The notes under the pieces: model-generated | What the model saw: only the letters and a program-made list of their open reading frames with translations | What the model was told of the DNA's origin: nothing | Databases searched by the model: none | Program-made: the position numbers and the translations under genes | DNA from: Verrucomicrobiota bacterium | GTDB taxonomy: Bacteria; Verrucomicrobiota; Verrucomicrobiia; Opitutales; Opitutaceae | Length of the DNA: 42,467 nt | NCBI GenBank assembly: GCA_030605125.1 | Contig: JAUWBD010000015.1 | Span: forward strand, 1 to 42,467 | Reading direction: 5' to 3' | Shown: positions 9,901-16,441 of the stretch, piece by piece | Layout of the letters: every line of letters begins with the position of its first letter | Numbering within the stretch: position 1 is the stretch's first letter

Positions 9901-10117
9901 TGACCGTTACACATTTTTGGACACGCGGCCCGACGAGGGCGTCGATGTCACGTTTCCTCGCCTGCAAGTGACGGGACGCGAGGTGAAATGTTGCTGGATG
10001 GGCGGCAACAACATCTCCGATGAATGGATGGCGGATCTGGAGCGTTTTGGCTTCGCAAAGTCCTTCGATGTGAAATCCCGGTGGCGGGTGAAACCCTTCT
10101 CTGAGGAGGGCTACTAA
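3929..10117 (+). CDS. Secreted RHS/YD-repeat protein with variable C-terminal (putative toxin) domain
   Basis: A 2062-residue protein. A second ATG at 3935 is also possible. After a basic start comes a hydrophobic export segment (core L-V-A-S-L-A-W-L-A-L-S-A-S-A, cleavage near AFG). Residues of about 40-480 are a lower-GC N-terminal domain. From about 500 to 1800 there are many YD-type repeats (Y-D-x-x-G-R, Y-T-Y-D-x-x-G-R-L) that build an RHS shell. The RHS core ends with G-R-W-L-S-R-D-P-I-E-E and the pre-toxin motif P-V-N-L-W-D-Y-L-G-L near residue 1868. The remaining 194 residues differ in composition from the repeats and match no toxin family I can name. In polymorphic toxins the region after such a motif is the released toxin. 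The stop codon overlaps the start of a small membrane protein. The gene sits in a segment that appears inserted between two broken genes. Confidence 0.85.
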   Translation: MFMNLSSSRETERAGAGRRMVGRCLVASLAWLALSASAFGECGSLAGVVKTWASVTKEGSLLGFSGYRPTGNTQSVDDPTAPWNVGPVWKWKVKTLSGETRLYEHPPSYGVYTSTSYSGYILIDDSGTTNEASFTGCDSVGGAPDCVTFPNEYYPEVRPSGIFRHVTEEACWAEVTGPGYRTEFELTAATTTACGVNPHTNWDETQGSTEERLSEPDRPEDAWERAGPPVKGHFRKAFLGVALTTPESTAPISLARRAVTVTLTGCGGPYKIVAPYRTGKYGGHTALTEAVYATNPEFEEKLVPDLENVTFDENGEYAFELPVEVNRVSELWADKIEMIPLEAKPLGSALSCTSSMRFVINLGAAGDGTTAGILRIKENELGDAAFTPAALQLAAFGAEVEEVRDSSGFLRQVKVAEGLFDIITLSGDSYKIDVRLASDVGSLDSGTGLFAVSGSPIVTYAVSEAPGSTLGDRRLILAELRGTKTTETIFRHAGSVWETIGGNGLRLERLTTTTDGGDRIETREYRQTDDTLAWKQSRRIRPFPFGDQDIELIEGQGADARTTSYIYYDNPATDGAAYGKLKREVSPSGRWTEWRYDTAGRREKRVSQFLDTAPGSADNLNRVTEWTYSTVPDLDGDDLDEALETEIDTVLGQETGRRHRLKLTAPGGAGHAAWREERQIVTTVAGASWDATTNLVTITRLGLVGRLKDRTLWQQAPDGLLSSLDLEPLSGGGRKWIARSGILHAGEILGRREEISEDVFGRETLREVYESGLLVEMALVATRDELGRPTETVFLDGSTEHRQYACCGLSQFRGRDGVLTTYEHDALGRVERESTGGIALVHTHDAAGRRTKTVRVGSDDSEITLFETTYDTSGRLVAETDAAGRLTAHVEQILGDGKTERRTLHPDGEEIRLYHPDGSLASVRGDAAAWRDHAYGVDSNGYFEQELFPRGDEGASPAAQWVKRYRDQAGRPVLVRHADGAEEHSAYDASGRLASRTDADGVRTLFASGREAGSAGRLEEWQVVVVDLASPGVIDYAASGAGADRISRTRTGIALRGSLPVLRSITERWMGDGDNPEEIARTETTPDGRQCWSTHRGQTTHLETQYDGLGGRIETSTLPDGTRLISTYTGGRLHSAESRDAADNVLRSDTYAYDPHGRLQSQTQVGVGTTSYTYFDDGQVETVTTPDPGTGAQTTSYSYNSRGWLATVTHPDSAETHTTYHPTGQVKRTWGARAYPVEYAYDAQGRMKTLTTWQDFAGETGAATTTWNYHSQRGWLENKRHHDNNGPSYTYTPAGRLHTRTWARTAGGSPLVTTYAYTDAGDLESITYSDTTPAVSHTYDRAGRLHTPTDAAGLLTRAYDPASARLAGEAYTGTGLLSGRAIARTHDTLHRPQSLATDGGHALAYTYDSAGRLDTVTQGFHLAKYAYAVNLGTVEGVTIKRLNVERVKHTRTTDALGRTTWVQSASNDGATIHVWRDYTYNAANQRTDVELEDTRRWAYGYNDLGQVTSAQKRLADDTTPLPGYTFGYAFDDIGNRTATTTNGRAASYTRDAGLLNQYMSRQVSGAFDVRGEADPLATVTVEGLSTTRTDRDFYREIAAANTGSAVNTTLAIVATLGDDTVTQNRPAFLPQTPEAFAHDDDGNLTQDGRWDYTWDAENRLIAMETRAVIAAAFPALKQRLEFAYDAQGRRIAKRVFDWDPSTSSFVLISKTKFLYDGWNLLTELDALNGNALVRSHVWGLDLSGSQQGAGGVGGLLWSSTPTHSFAASADANGNIVAWINTATLAVSGRADYGPFGERVQATGVAAALPFGFSTKYTDAETGLLYYGFRYNSPSLGRWLSRDPIEEGDGPNMYAMVRNNPVNLWDYLGLAYGRNLTKDEAEALACAINSWLVEATVANALFLWGNDDKSLTLRFLKRYMAKTGGLVNLSWSDIRNKGAASIKAANLQAPREVEQQGVWRLSIRTTGDLSTSVGRTILEYGRDANGFFGGFDDRYTFLDTRPDEGVDVTFPRLQVTGREVKCCWMGGNNISDEWMADLERFGFAKSFDVKSRWRVKPFSEEGY

Positions 10118-10467
10118 TGGGAGCGCCGCTTCTTGTTCTCGGGTTGGTTTTGCTTGTGCTGATTGAACTCAAGGTGCGCCGTGCGGCCTGGCGAGCTGTT
10201 GGCCTGGCCTTGGTGGCTCTGCTGCTGGTGGCGGCCTCTGCCAATGTCGGGATAGATATCGGACGCGCGCTTCAATCGAACGGGATCAATCCACATCTAA
10301 GCGCGCTGTTTAGCAGGCTCGGGCGTCTCGCCGAAGCAAATGAGGCGGAGGCTTTGAGGAGAGATGTCCTTCGTTTCCAAGCAGCGATGCCGAGTGTTTT
10401 GACCGATGAGGAAGCACTCGCGCAGCTTGTGAACGAGATCGAGAACGCGCCGCCCGCGACGCGCTAA
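10117..10467 (+). CDS. Small two-helix membrane protein, candidate immunity protein
   Basis: A 116-residue protein. Its ATG shares one base with the TAA of the RHS gene (TAATG), an arrangement typical of translational coupling. There are two hydrophobic helices at about residues 3-19 and 27-47, separated by a strongly basic turn (K-V-R-R-A-A-W-R). By the positive-inside rule the turn is cytoplasmic, and the 65-residue C-terminal helical domain, rich in acidic residues, is periplasmic. No family is recognised. The position straight after an RHS toxin-like C-terminus is the classic place for a cognate immunity gene. The topology would suit neutralising a toxin that acts at the inner membrane or periplasm. 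Function is inferred from position and topology only. Confidence 0.65.
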   Translation: MGAPLLVLGLVLLVLIELKVRRAAWRAVGLALVALLLVAASANVGIDIGRALQSNGINPHLSALFSRLGRLAEANEAEALRRDVLRFQAAMPSVLTDEEALAQLVNEIENAPPATR

Positions 10468-10578
10468 GTCAATCCGCCCAAGCGGCACACGTCGCGCCAG
10501 GCGCAGCGCCTGTCACGCCGTCTGCGTGCGCCTCCGCTTGCGCTCCGTCCGCTGGAGTGCAACCCCGCCGGACCGGTC

Positions 10579-10598
10579 ACGCGCGAAAAATCGCGCGT
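10579..10598. repeat. Short perfect palindrome at the right edge of the RHS segment
   Basis: ACGCGCGA and TCGCGCGT flank an AAAA loop, ending two bases before the ATG of the truncated SGNH gene. It marks the presumed right junction of the segment. It is too short to assign as an element end. Confidence 0.4.
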
Positions 10599-10600
10599 AG

Positions 10601-11602
10601 ATGTGGCGCAACGACGTCCTCGCCCGGAGCCCCGACCTGCTCTTCGTCGAGTTTGCCGTGAACGACACCGGCGCCGCCCCCGAGCGCATCCGCGCCGCGA
10701 TGGAGGGCATCGTCCTCCAGACCCGCCGCGCCAATCCCGCCACCGAGCTCTGCTTCGTTTACACGCTCAGCCAAAGCCAGCTCTCCGACTACCAGGCCGG
10801 CCGCCTCGCCGTCACCGCGCGAGCGATGGACGAGGTCGCCGCGCACCACGGCATCCCCTCGGTCGCCGTGGGCTTTGAGGTCGTGCGCCAGCTCGCCGAG
10901 GGCCGTCTCGTGTTTCGCGGTCCCTCCACCGGCCTCGACGCCGAAGGTCGCGACCCCGAGGGCCGCCTGGTGCTCACCGGCGATGGCATCCACCCGCTCG
11001 CCGGCGGCCACCGGCTCTACTTCACCGTCATCGAGCGTGCCCTGCGCGCATTCTTCGCCGCCCCGCCCGCCTCGTCCGCGCCCGGCGCGCTCCCGCCTCC
11101 GCTCACGCCCGAGCCCTGGGACCGCGCCACCATCCTGCCCGTCGCCGACACCGCCCGCACCGGGGAATGGATCCCGCTCCCCGCCGAGGATCGCCGCGCC
11201 CGCGTCCACCCCGCCCCGATCATGCCGGTCATCTGGCTCGCGCCCGAGGCCGGCGCCTCCCTCGCTTTCGAATTCACCGGCACCCGCTTCGGGCTCGTGG
11301 GGCTCAAGGGCCCCGACTGCGGCCAGTTCCGAGTCTTCGTCAACGACCTGCCGCCCGTCGCCGCCACCTTCTTCGACGCGCATTCGGTCGAGAACCGCTA
11401 CCACCTCGCCGCCTGGCACTACCCGCAGGCGCTCCCTCACGGCGCGCACCGCGTCCGTATCGAATTGATCGATACGCCGATCGACAAGGCCGCCATCCTC
11501 GCGCGCCGCGGCTACACGCCGCGCGATCCCTCCGCCTTCGCCCCCCACCGCCTCTACCTCGGCGGCGTGCTTCTCCCCTCCGGCCTCTCCCCCCTCCCAT
11601 GA
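10601..11602 (+). pseudogene. SGNH/GDSL-type esterase, 5'-truncated
   Basis: The first visible residues, L-A-R-S-P-D-L-L-F-V-E-F-A-V-N-D, belong to the middle of the SGNH fold (block III, with its conserved Asn). The final block is intact (G-D-G-I-H-P-L-A-G-G, with Asp and His of the catalytic set). The N-terminal 80-100 residues with the GDS serine block are missing. A TAG lies in frame immediately before the first ATG, so no upstream start rescues it. A C-terminal jelly-roll-like domain (about residues 165-333) remains. Without the nucleophile the protein should be inactive. Intact relatives act on acetylated or otherwise esterified sugars. Its stop overlaps the start of the GH35 gene (ATGA), so translation of this remnant may still drive beta-galactosidase synthesis. 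Confidence 0.75.
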
Positions 11603-13722
11603 CCGTCCACCACGACCACCGCGCCCTCCTTCTCGACGGCCGCCGCACGCTCATCCTCAGCGGCGCCGTCCACTATCCCCGCAGCACGCCGGGGATGTGG
11701 CCCGCCATCCTGCGCCACATGCGGGAATCCGGTCTCAACACCGTCGAGACCTACATCTTTTGGAATCTCCACGAGCGCCGCCCCGGCGTGCTCGATTTTT
11801 CTGGGCGGCTCGATCTGCCGCGCTTTTGCCTCCTCGCCCAGGCCGAGGGGTTGAACGTGATCCTTCGCATCGGCCCCTACATCTGCGCCGAGACCAACTA
11901 CGGCGGCCTGCCCGGCTGGCTCCGCGACGTGCCCGGCATCCGCATGCGCACCGACAACGAGCCCTTCAAGCGCGAGATGGCGCGCTGGGTGCGGCTCGTC
12001 GCCGAGATCATCCGCCCGCTCACCGCCCCCTGCGGCGGCCCCGTCATCCTCGCGCAGATCGAGAACGAATACGACAACATCGCCGCCACCTACGGCGAGG
12101 ACGGCAAACGCTACCTCCAGTGGTGTGTGGACCTCGCCCGCTCCCTCGAGCTCGGCATCCCGCTCGTGACCTGCGCCGCCGGCGGCGCGGCCGAGGCCGG
12201 CGAGAAGGACGCCGTCGCCAGCGCCGAGGGCTCGCTCGAGACGATCAACGCCTTCCGCGCCCACGAGGTCATCGACGCCCACTTCCGCTCGCATCCCCGC
12301 GCCCCCGCCCTCTGGACCGAGAACTGGACGGGCTGGTATCAGACCTGGGGCGGCGTCCTCCCCAAGCGCGACCCGCAGGAACTCGCCTACGCCACCGCCC
12401 GCTTCTTCGCCGCCGGCGGCTCCGGCGTGAACTACTTCCTCTGGCACGGCGGCACCAATTTCGGACGGGAGGGAATGTATCTCCTCACCACGTCCTACGA
12501 GTTTGGCGGCCCGCTCGACGAATACGGCCTGCCCACCGACAAGGCCCGCCACCTCGCCCGCCTCAACCACGCCCTGCGCGCCTGCGCATCCGACTTCCTC
12601 GACCACGAGCGGCCCGAGGTGCGCGCCGTCGGTCCCGCCGGCTTTATCTGCGCTTACGCCTCCGGCCTCGCCTTCCTGTGCAACGACGGCGCCGAGCCCG
12701 CCCGCCTCGCCCACGCGGGCCGCGAGCACACGCTTGCTCCGCGTTCCGTGCGCATCGTTCGCGCCGACGGGGAGCTCCTCTACGACAGCGCCGCGCCGCT
12801 CCGCCCGCTCCGCCGCACCTGGAAATCCTCCGGCGCGCGCCTCGCGCCCTTCGCGCGTCGCGAGGAACCGATGCCCTCCGACTGGCCCGTCGCGCTCGCC
12901 GCGCCCGTCACCGCCCGTCGCCCCGTCGAGCAGCTCTCCCTCACGCGCGACGAAACCGACTACTGCTGGTATGAGACCGAGTTCACCGTCGCCGCCTCCG
13001 AGGCCGGGCCCGGCCGCCTCACCTTCGAGCGCGTCGCCGACCTCGCGCACGTCTTCATCGACGGCCGCCCCGTCGCCACCACTCCGCTCCCGCTTCGCGA
13101 GCGCCGAGGCCGGATGGACGAGGGCCGCTTCACCCAGACCTTTGAGCTTACGCTCGCGCCCGGCCGCCACCGCCTCTCCGTGCTCGCTTGCGCGCTCGGC
13201 CTCATCAAAGGCGACTGGATGATCGGCTACGCCAACATGGCCGAGGAGCGCAAAGGCCTCTGGGCCCCGGTTCGCTGGAATCGTCGCGGCCTGCCCGGCC
13301 CCTGGCGCATGCAGCCCGGCCTGCTCGGCGAGCGCCTCTCCCTCCCCGCCGAGCCCGGCGCGCTCCTGCCTTGGAAAACCGCCACCGCCCGCGACACCCG
13401 CCGCCCGCTCTCCTGGTGGCGCACTACCTTTGCGCGCCCCAAGTCGCCCGGCCCCTTCGCCCTCGATCTCGGCGGCATGGGCAAGGGCCTCGTGTGGATC
13501 AACGGCCGCTGCCTCGGCCGCTACTGGAACATCCCCGAGAGCGACCCGATGGGCCCTTGGATGGCGTGGATGAAAGGCAGCCTCGTCGGCGCGCCGAGCG
13601 GCGTCGCCACCCAGCGCCACTACCACGTGCCCGCCGACTGGCTCCGCGAGCAGAACAGCCTGGTCCTCTTCGAGGAGCTCGGCGGCGACCCCGCGACGAT
13701 CCGTCTGCTGCGGCGCGTGTAG
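11599..13722 (+). CDS. Beta-galactosidase, glycoside hydrolase family 35
   Basis: A 707-residue enzyme starting at the ATG that overlaps the preceding stop. The N-terminal TIM barrel has the family hallmarks: S-G-A-V-H-Y-P-R near residue 17; N-T-V-E-T-Y-I-F-W-N-L-H-E near 47; G-P-Y-I-C-A-E; Q-I-E-N-E-Y with proton donor Glu157; and W-T-E-N-W-T-G-W-Y with nucleophile Glu241. G-T-N-F-G-R follows, and the C-terminal half has jelly-roll domains (for example N-G-R-C-L-G-R-Y-W-N-I). There is no signal peptide, so the enzyme is probably cytoplasmic and works on imported oligosaccharides by releasing terminal beta-galactose. It forms a transcription unit with the SGNH remnant and ends before an intrinsic terminator. 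If the original promoter lay between the symporter and SGNH genes, it has been lost or replaced. Confidence 0.92.
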   Translation: MTVHHDHRALLLDGRRTLILSGAVHYPRSTPGMWPAILRHMRESGLNTVETYIFWNLHERRPGVLDFSGRLDLPRFCLLAQAEGLNVILRIGPYICAETNYGGLPGWLRDVPGIRMRTDNEPFKREMARWVRLVAEIIRPLTAPCGGPVILAQIENEYDNIAATYGEDGKRYLQWCVDLARSLELGIPLVTCAAGGAAEAGEKDAVASAEGSLETINAFRAHEVIDAHFRSHPRAPALWTENWTGWYQTWGGVLPKRDPQELAYATARFFAAGGSGVNYFLWHGGTNFGREGMYLLTTSYEFGGPLDEYGLPTDKARHLARLNHALRACASDFLDHERPEVRAVGPAGFICAYASGLAFLCNDGAEPARLAHAGREHTLAPRSVRIVRADGELLYDSAAPLRPLRRTWKSSGARLAPFARREEPMPSDWPVALAAPVTARRPVEQLSLTRDETDYCWYETEFTVAASEAGPGRLTFERVADLAHVFIDGRPVATTPLPLRERRGRMDEGRFTQTFELTLAPGRHRLSVLACALGLIKGDWMIGYANMAEERKGLWAPVRWNRRGLPGPWRMQPGLLGERLSLPAEPGALLPWKTATARDTRRPLSWWRTTFARPKSPGPFALDLGGMGKGLVWINGRCLGRYWNIPESDPMGPWMAWMKGSLVGAPSGVATQRHYHVPADWLREQNSLVLFEELGGDPATIRLLRRV

Positions 13723-13738
13723 TTTTCAAACAACTACG

Positions 13739-13785
13739 GCGGGCGTCGCCGGCCCCCTCGGTGGCGCCCGCTTTCTTGCTTTTTT
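13739..13785 (+). terminator. Intrinsic terminator after the GH35 gene
   Basis: GC-rich stem GCGGGCGTCGCC / GGTGGCGCCCGC (one bulge or mismatch) around a short C-rich loop, followed by a T-rich tract ending in TTTTTT. It starts 16 bp after the GH35 stop. Confidence 0.8.
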
Positions 13786-13830
13786 CCCGGTCATCCCGGC
13801 CGGGTTTTTAAACCCCAACCCCCACCCCCC

Positions 13831-16332
13831 ATGTATTCCGCCCGCACTCTCCGGGCCGGCCTCCTCGCGGCCGCCCTCGGCTGTCTCGCGGCCTCGCGCC
13901 TCCTTGCGCTTGGCACGCCCGTCCTCACCAAGCCGGCCCACGCTTCCACCGGCCACGTCCCGCACCCGAGCTTTTTCTGGAACGCCGTCCCGGGCGCGGA
14001 TAGCTACCGCTGCGAGGTGGCGACCGACGCCGCCTTCACCCGGATCGTCTCCGTCCGTGAGGGCATCACCGTCCCGCGGCACGTGCCGCTCGACGCCCTG
14101 CCGCCCGGCACCTACCACTGGCGCGTGACGGCCCACGCCGACGGCGCCGCGAGCACCTCGGCCACGTTTACCCACACCGTCGCCGGCCCGACCCACACCA
14201 TCGACGTGCTCGCGTCGGACTCGCTGGCCGCCATCCGCGCCAAACTCGCCTCGGCCGCCGCCACGCCGCGCACCGCGGTCAATTTCCCCCAAAACGGCGC
14301 CTTCGTCTTCGACCTCGCCAGCGACGCCGAGGCTTTCCTCTTCACGCTCTCCGGCGCCACCGACCTGATCATCAACGGCCGCGGGTCCTCCATCGTCCTC
14401 AAGAACAAAGCCCATGCCGGCTTTCTCAAGCTGAGCGACTCCACGCGCGTGACGGTGCGCGACTTCGTCGTGGATTACGATCCCGTCGCGCACTCGCTCG
14501 TCCGCGTCGTGGCCAACCGCTCCACGACGAGCACGCTCGACCTCGAGGTCGAGCTCATGCCCATCGCCGGCCAGTCCTCGCCTTGGTATCCGGAGCTCAC
14601 CGACAACCCGGCCTTCACCAGCCGCTGGTCCTGGGCCGTGCTGCTCGACAAGGACCGGCCCGGGCGCCTTAAGCGCGGCGTCTCGAACGCCTTCGGGCTC
14701 TCCGCCTCCTCCTCCGCCCGCCTCAACCCCGGCGGCACGCCCGCCCGCTATCGGCTGCACCATCCGGGCTCGCCCTCCGGCCCGCTCTTCGCGCCCGGCG
14801 ATCCCGTGGCGATGCTCTGCCGCACCAATGTCGGCTCCTTCGCGTCCACCACCCGCGTCACCGACCTCACCTTCGCCGGCATCACCAGCTACGCCAGCCC
14901 GATGGGCAACTACTACTCCTTCGACGGCAGCGAGCTGAAGGTGCTCCGCTGCCGCTCCCTCCTGCGCGATTCCACCCGGCTGCTCTCCGCCAACGCGGAC
15001 GGCGTGCACGCCCACGGCAACCTCGTCGGCCCCTGGGTCGAGGGCTGCACCTTCATCGGCAACGGCGACGACGGTGTCGCGCTCTACAACAAGGGCATGG
15101 CCGTCACCGCCAAGACCTCCACGACCAGCCTCGTCGTATCCGCCACGTGGATGCACCTCAAGGCCGGCGATGTCTTCCGCGTCTTCGACCCCGTGGGCGG
15201 CGTGTTTCTCGGCGCCAGCCACACCGCCACGGGCGTCACCGCCGGCGGGGGCGGCTTCGTCGTCACCTTCACGCCCGCGCTCTCCTCGGCCGACTACGCC
15301 GCGATCACCTTCCCGGCCGATCACGACCGAAAGTTTCAGCTCTTCAACATGACCCGCCGCAACGGCCGGTTCGTCGTCTTGGACAACACGCTCACCGTGC
15401 GCGGCCGCGGCGTCATCGTGCGCTCCCCCGACGGCGAGATCTCGGGCAGCGCCTTCGTCGGCTGCTCCTCGTCCGCCATCGCGGTGCACAACGAGCCCGC
15501 GTTCTGGTTCAACGGCGCCTACTCGCGCAACCTCGCGATCCTCGACAACACCGTCGCCGACTCCGGCTTCGACACCCTGGCCCTCCACGCCGGCGCGATC
15601 GACATCCGCTTCAACCGCATCGACACCTCCGGGTCCAAATCCGTCGATGTGCTCGCGGGCGGCACCCTGCACGAGAGGATCACCGTGGCCGGAAACACCG
15701 TGACCGACTTTGCGCGCCACGGTATCTATCTCGCGAATACAGCCCACGGCGTGGTCTCCGACAACCGCTTCATCGGCACGTCCGGATCCTTCGTCCACGC
15801 GGGCGAGCGCCACGGCATCGTCGCCACGCGGACGCACGGAGCCCGCGTGACCTACAACGACTTCCTCGCCGATGCCCGTCCCCGCACCTCCGACTTTCAC
15901 GACTCGCAAAACACCGGCCTCGTCCACGCCCCGGCTCCGCTCGACAACGCCGCGCCGTCCGGCGTCTCCCTCTCCGGCGCCTGGACCGCGGGCACCGGCG
16001 TGCCGGGATACCATGGCGCCGACTACCTCTTCACCACCGCCGGCGGATCGAAGAGCGTGTTCTTCGCCCCGCCCCTTGCGCAGAGCCGCGCCTACGAGGT
16101 GCAGACGCGTTGGACGGCGCACGCCAACCGCGCGAGCAACGTGCCGATCGACGTCGTGCATGCCGGCGGAGTGCACACCTCCCTGCACGACCAGCGCTCC
16201 CGCGGCGGAGAGTGGGTCGGCCTCGGCCAATTCACCCTGACCCCGGGTCAAGGCCATGGCGTGAGAATCCGCACCCAGGGCACGGATGGCTATGTCGTCG
16301 CCGACGCCGTGCGCCTCGTCCCCGTGCCGTAG
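13831..16332 (+). CDS. Exported right-handed beta-helix protein, pectate-lyase/GH110-like
   Basis: An 833-residue protein with a signal peptide (core GLLAAALGCLAASRLLA). Residues of about 35-120 form a fibronectin-III-like module (F-F-W-N-A-V-P-G-A-D-S-Y-R and G-T-Y-H-W-R-V). The middle (about 150-690) is a parallel beta-helix with repeated I-x-x-N-x-I/V turns and S-A-N-A-D-G-V-H-A-H-G, then G-C-T-F-I-G-N-G-D-D-G-V. The latter recalls the active-site region of GH110 alpha-galactosidases and related helices. The C-terminal about 110 residues (Y-E-V-Q-T-R-W-T, V-V-A-D-A-V-R-L-V-P) look like a golvesin/Xly-type carbohydrate-binding domain. It is likely a periplasmic or extracellular glycan-active enzyme. 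The exact substrate is open, but the GH35 gene next door makes a galactose-containing glycan plausible. Confidence 0.75.
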   Translation: MYSARTLRAGLLAAALGCLAASRLLALGTPVLTKPAHASTGHVPHPSFFWNAVPGADSYRCEVATDAAFTRIVSVREGITVPRHVPLDALPPGTYHWRVTAHADGAASTSATFTHTVAGPTHTIDVLASDSLAAIRAKLASAAATPRTAVNFPQNGAFVFDLASDAEAFLFTLSGATDLIINGRGSSIVLKNKAHAGFLKLSDSTRVTVRDFVVDYDPVAHSLVRVVANRSTTSTLDLEVELMPIAGQSSPWYPELTDNPAFTSRWSWAVLLDKDRPGRLKRGVSNAFGLSASSSARLNPGGTPARYRLHHPGSPSGPLFAPGDPVAMLCRTNVGSFASTTRVTDLTFAGITSYASPMGNYYSFDGSELKVLRCRSLLRDSTRLLSANADGVHAHGNLVGPWVEGCTFIGNGDDGVALYNKGMAVTAKTSTTSLVVSATWMHLKAGDVFRVFDPVGGVFLGASHTATGVTAGGGGFVVTFTPALSSADYAAITFPADHDRKFQLFNMTRRNGRFVVLDNTLTVRGRGVIVRSPDGEISGSAFVGCSSSAIAVHNEPAFWFNGAYSRNLAILDNTVADSGFDTLALHAGAIDIRFNRIDTSGSKSVDVLAGGTLHERITVAGNTVTDFARHGIYLANTAHGVVSDNRFIGTSGSFVHAGERHGIVATRTHGARVTYNDFLADARPRTSDFHDSQNTGLVHAPAPLDNAAPSGVSLSGAWTAGTGVPGYHGADYLFTTAGGSKSVFFAPPLAQSRAYEVQTRWTAHANRASNVPIDVVHAGGVHTSLHDQRSRGGEWVGLGQFTLTPGQGHGVRIRTQGTDGYVVADAVRLVPVP

Positions 16333-16386
16333 GGACGCGTGCCGACGGCGCGGTGCTCCCTATCAGAGGCCGCGTCGTCGATGCGA

Positions 16387-16441
16387 ATTCAACCTAGGTT
16401 CGGCGAGACGCGCCGCGGCTATCGCCGGATCTAGGTTCAAG
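16387..16441. repeat. Imperfect inverted repeat, REP-like
   Basis: The left arm TTCAACCTAGGTTCGGCG (16387-16404) and right arm CGCCGGATCTAGGTTCAA (to about 16440) are near reverse complements around a GC-rich loop. It lies between two convergent genes and overlaps the stop codon of the aldo/keto reductase. It may serve as a bidirectional terminator or be a dispersed palindromic element; there is no T-tract. Confidence 0.55.

Noticed and set aside
2228-10600. Insertion sequence or prophage borders around the RHS segment
   Set aside because: No transposase, integrase, tRNA attachment site or matching terminal inverted repeats could be found. The shared 7-mer near both ends is too short to count as a target duplication.
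11554-13626. 690-codon minus-strand open frame over GH35
   Set aside because: Antisense to a gene with intact GH35 catalytic motifs; low-complexity translation.
13726-16257. 843-codon minus-strand open frame over the beta-helix gene
   Set aside because: The G/V/E/A-rich translation without domains mirrors the plus-strand gene, which has a signal peptide and beta-helix repeats.
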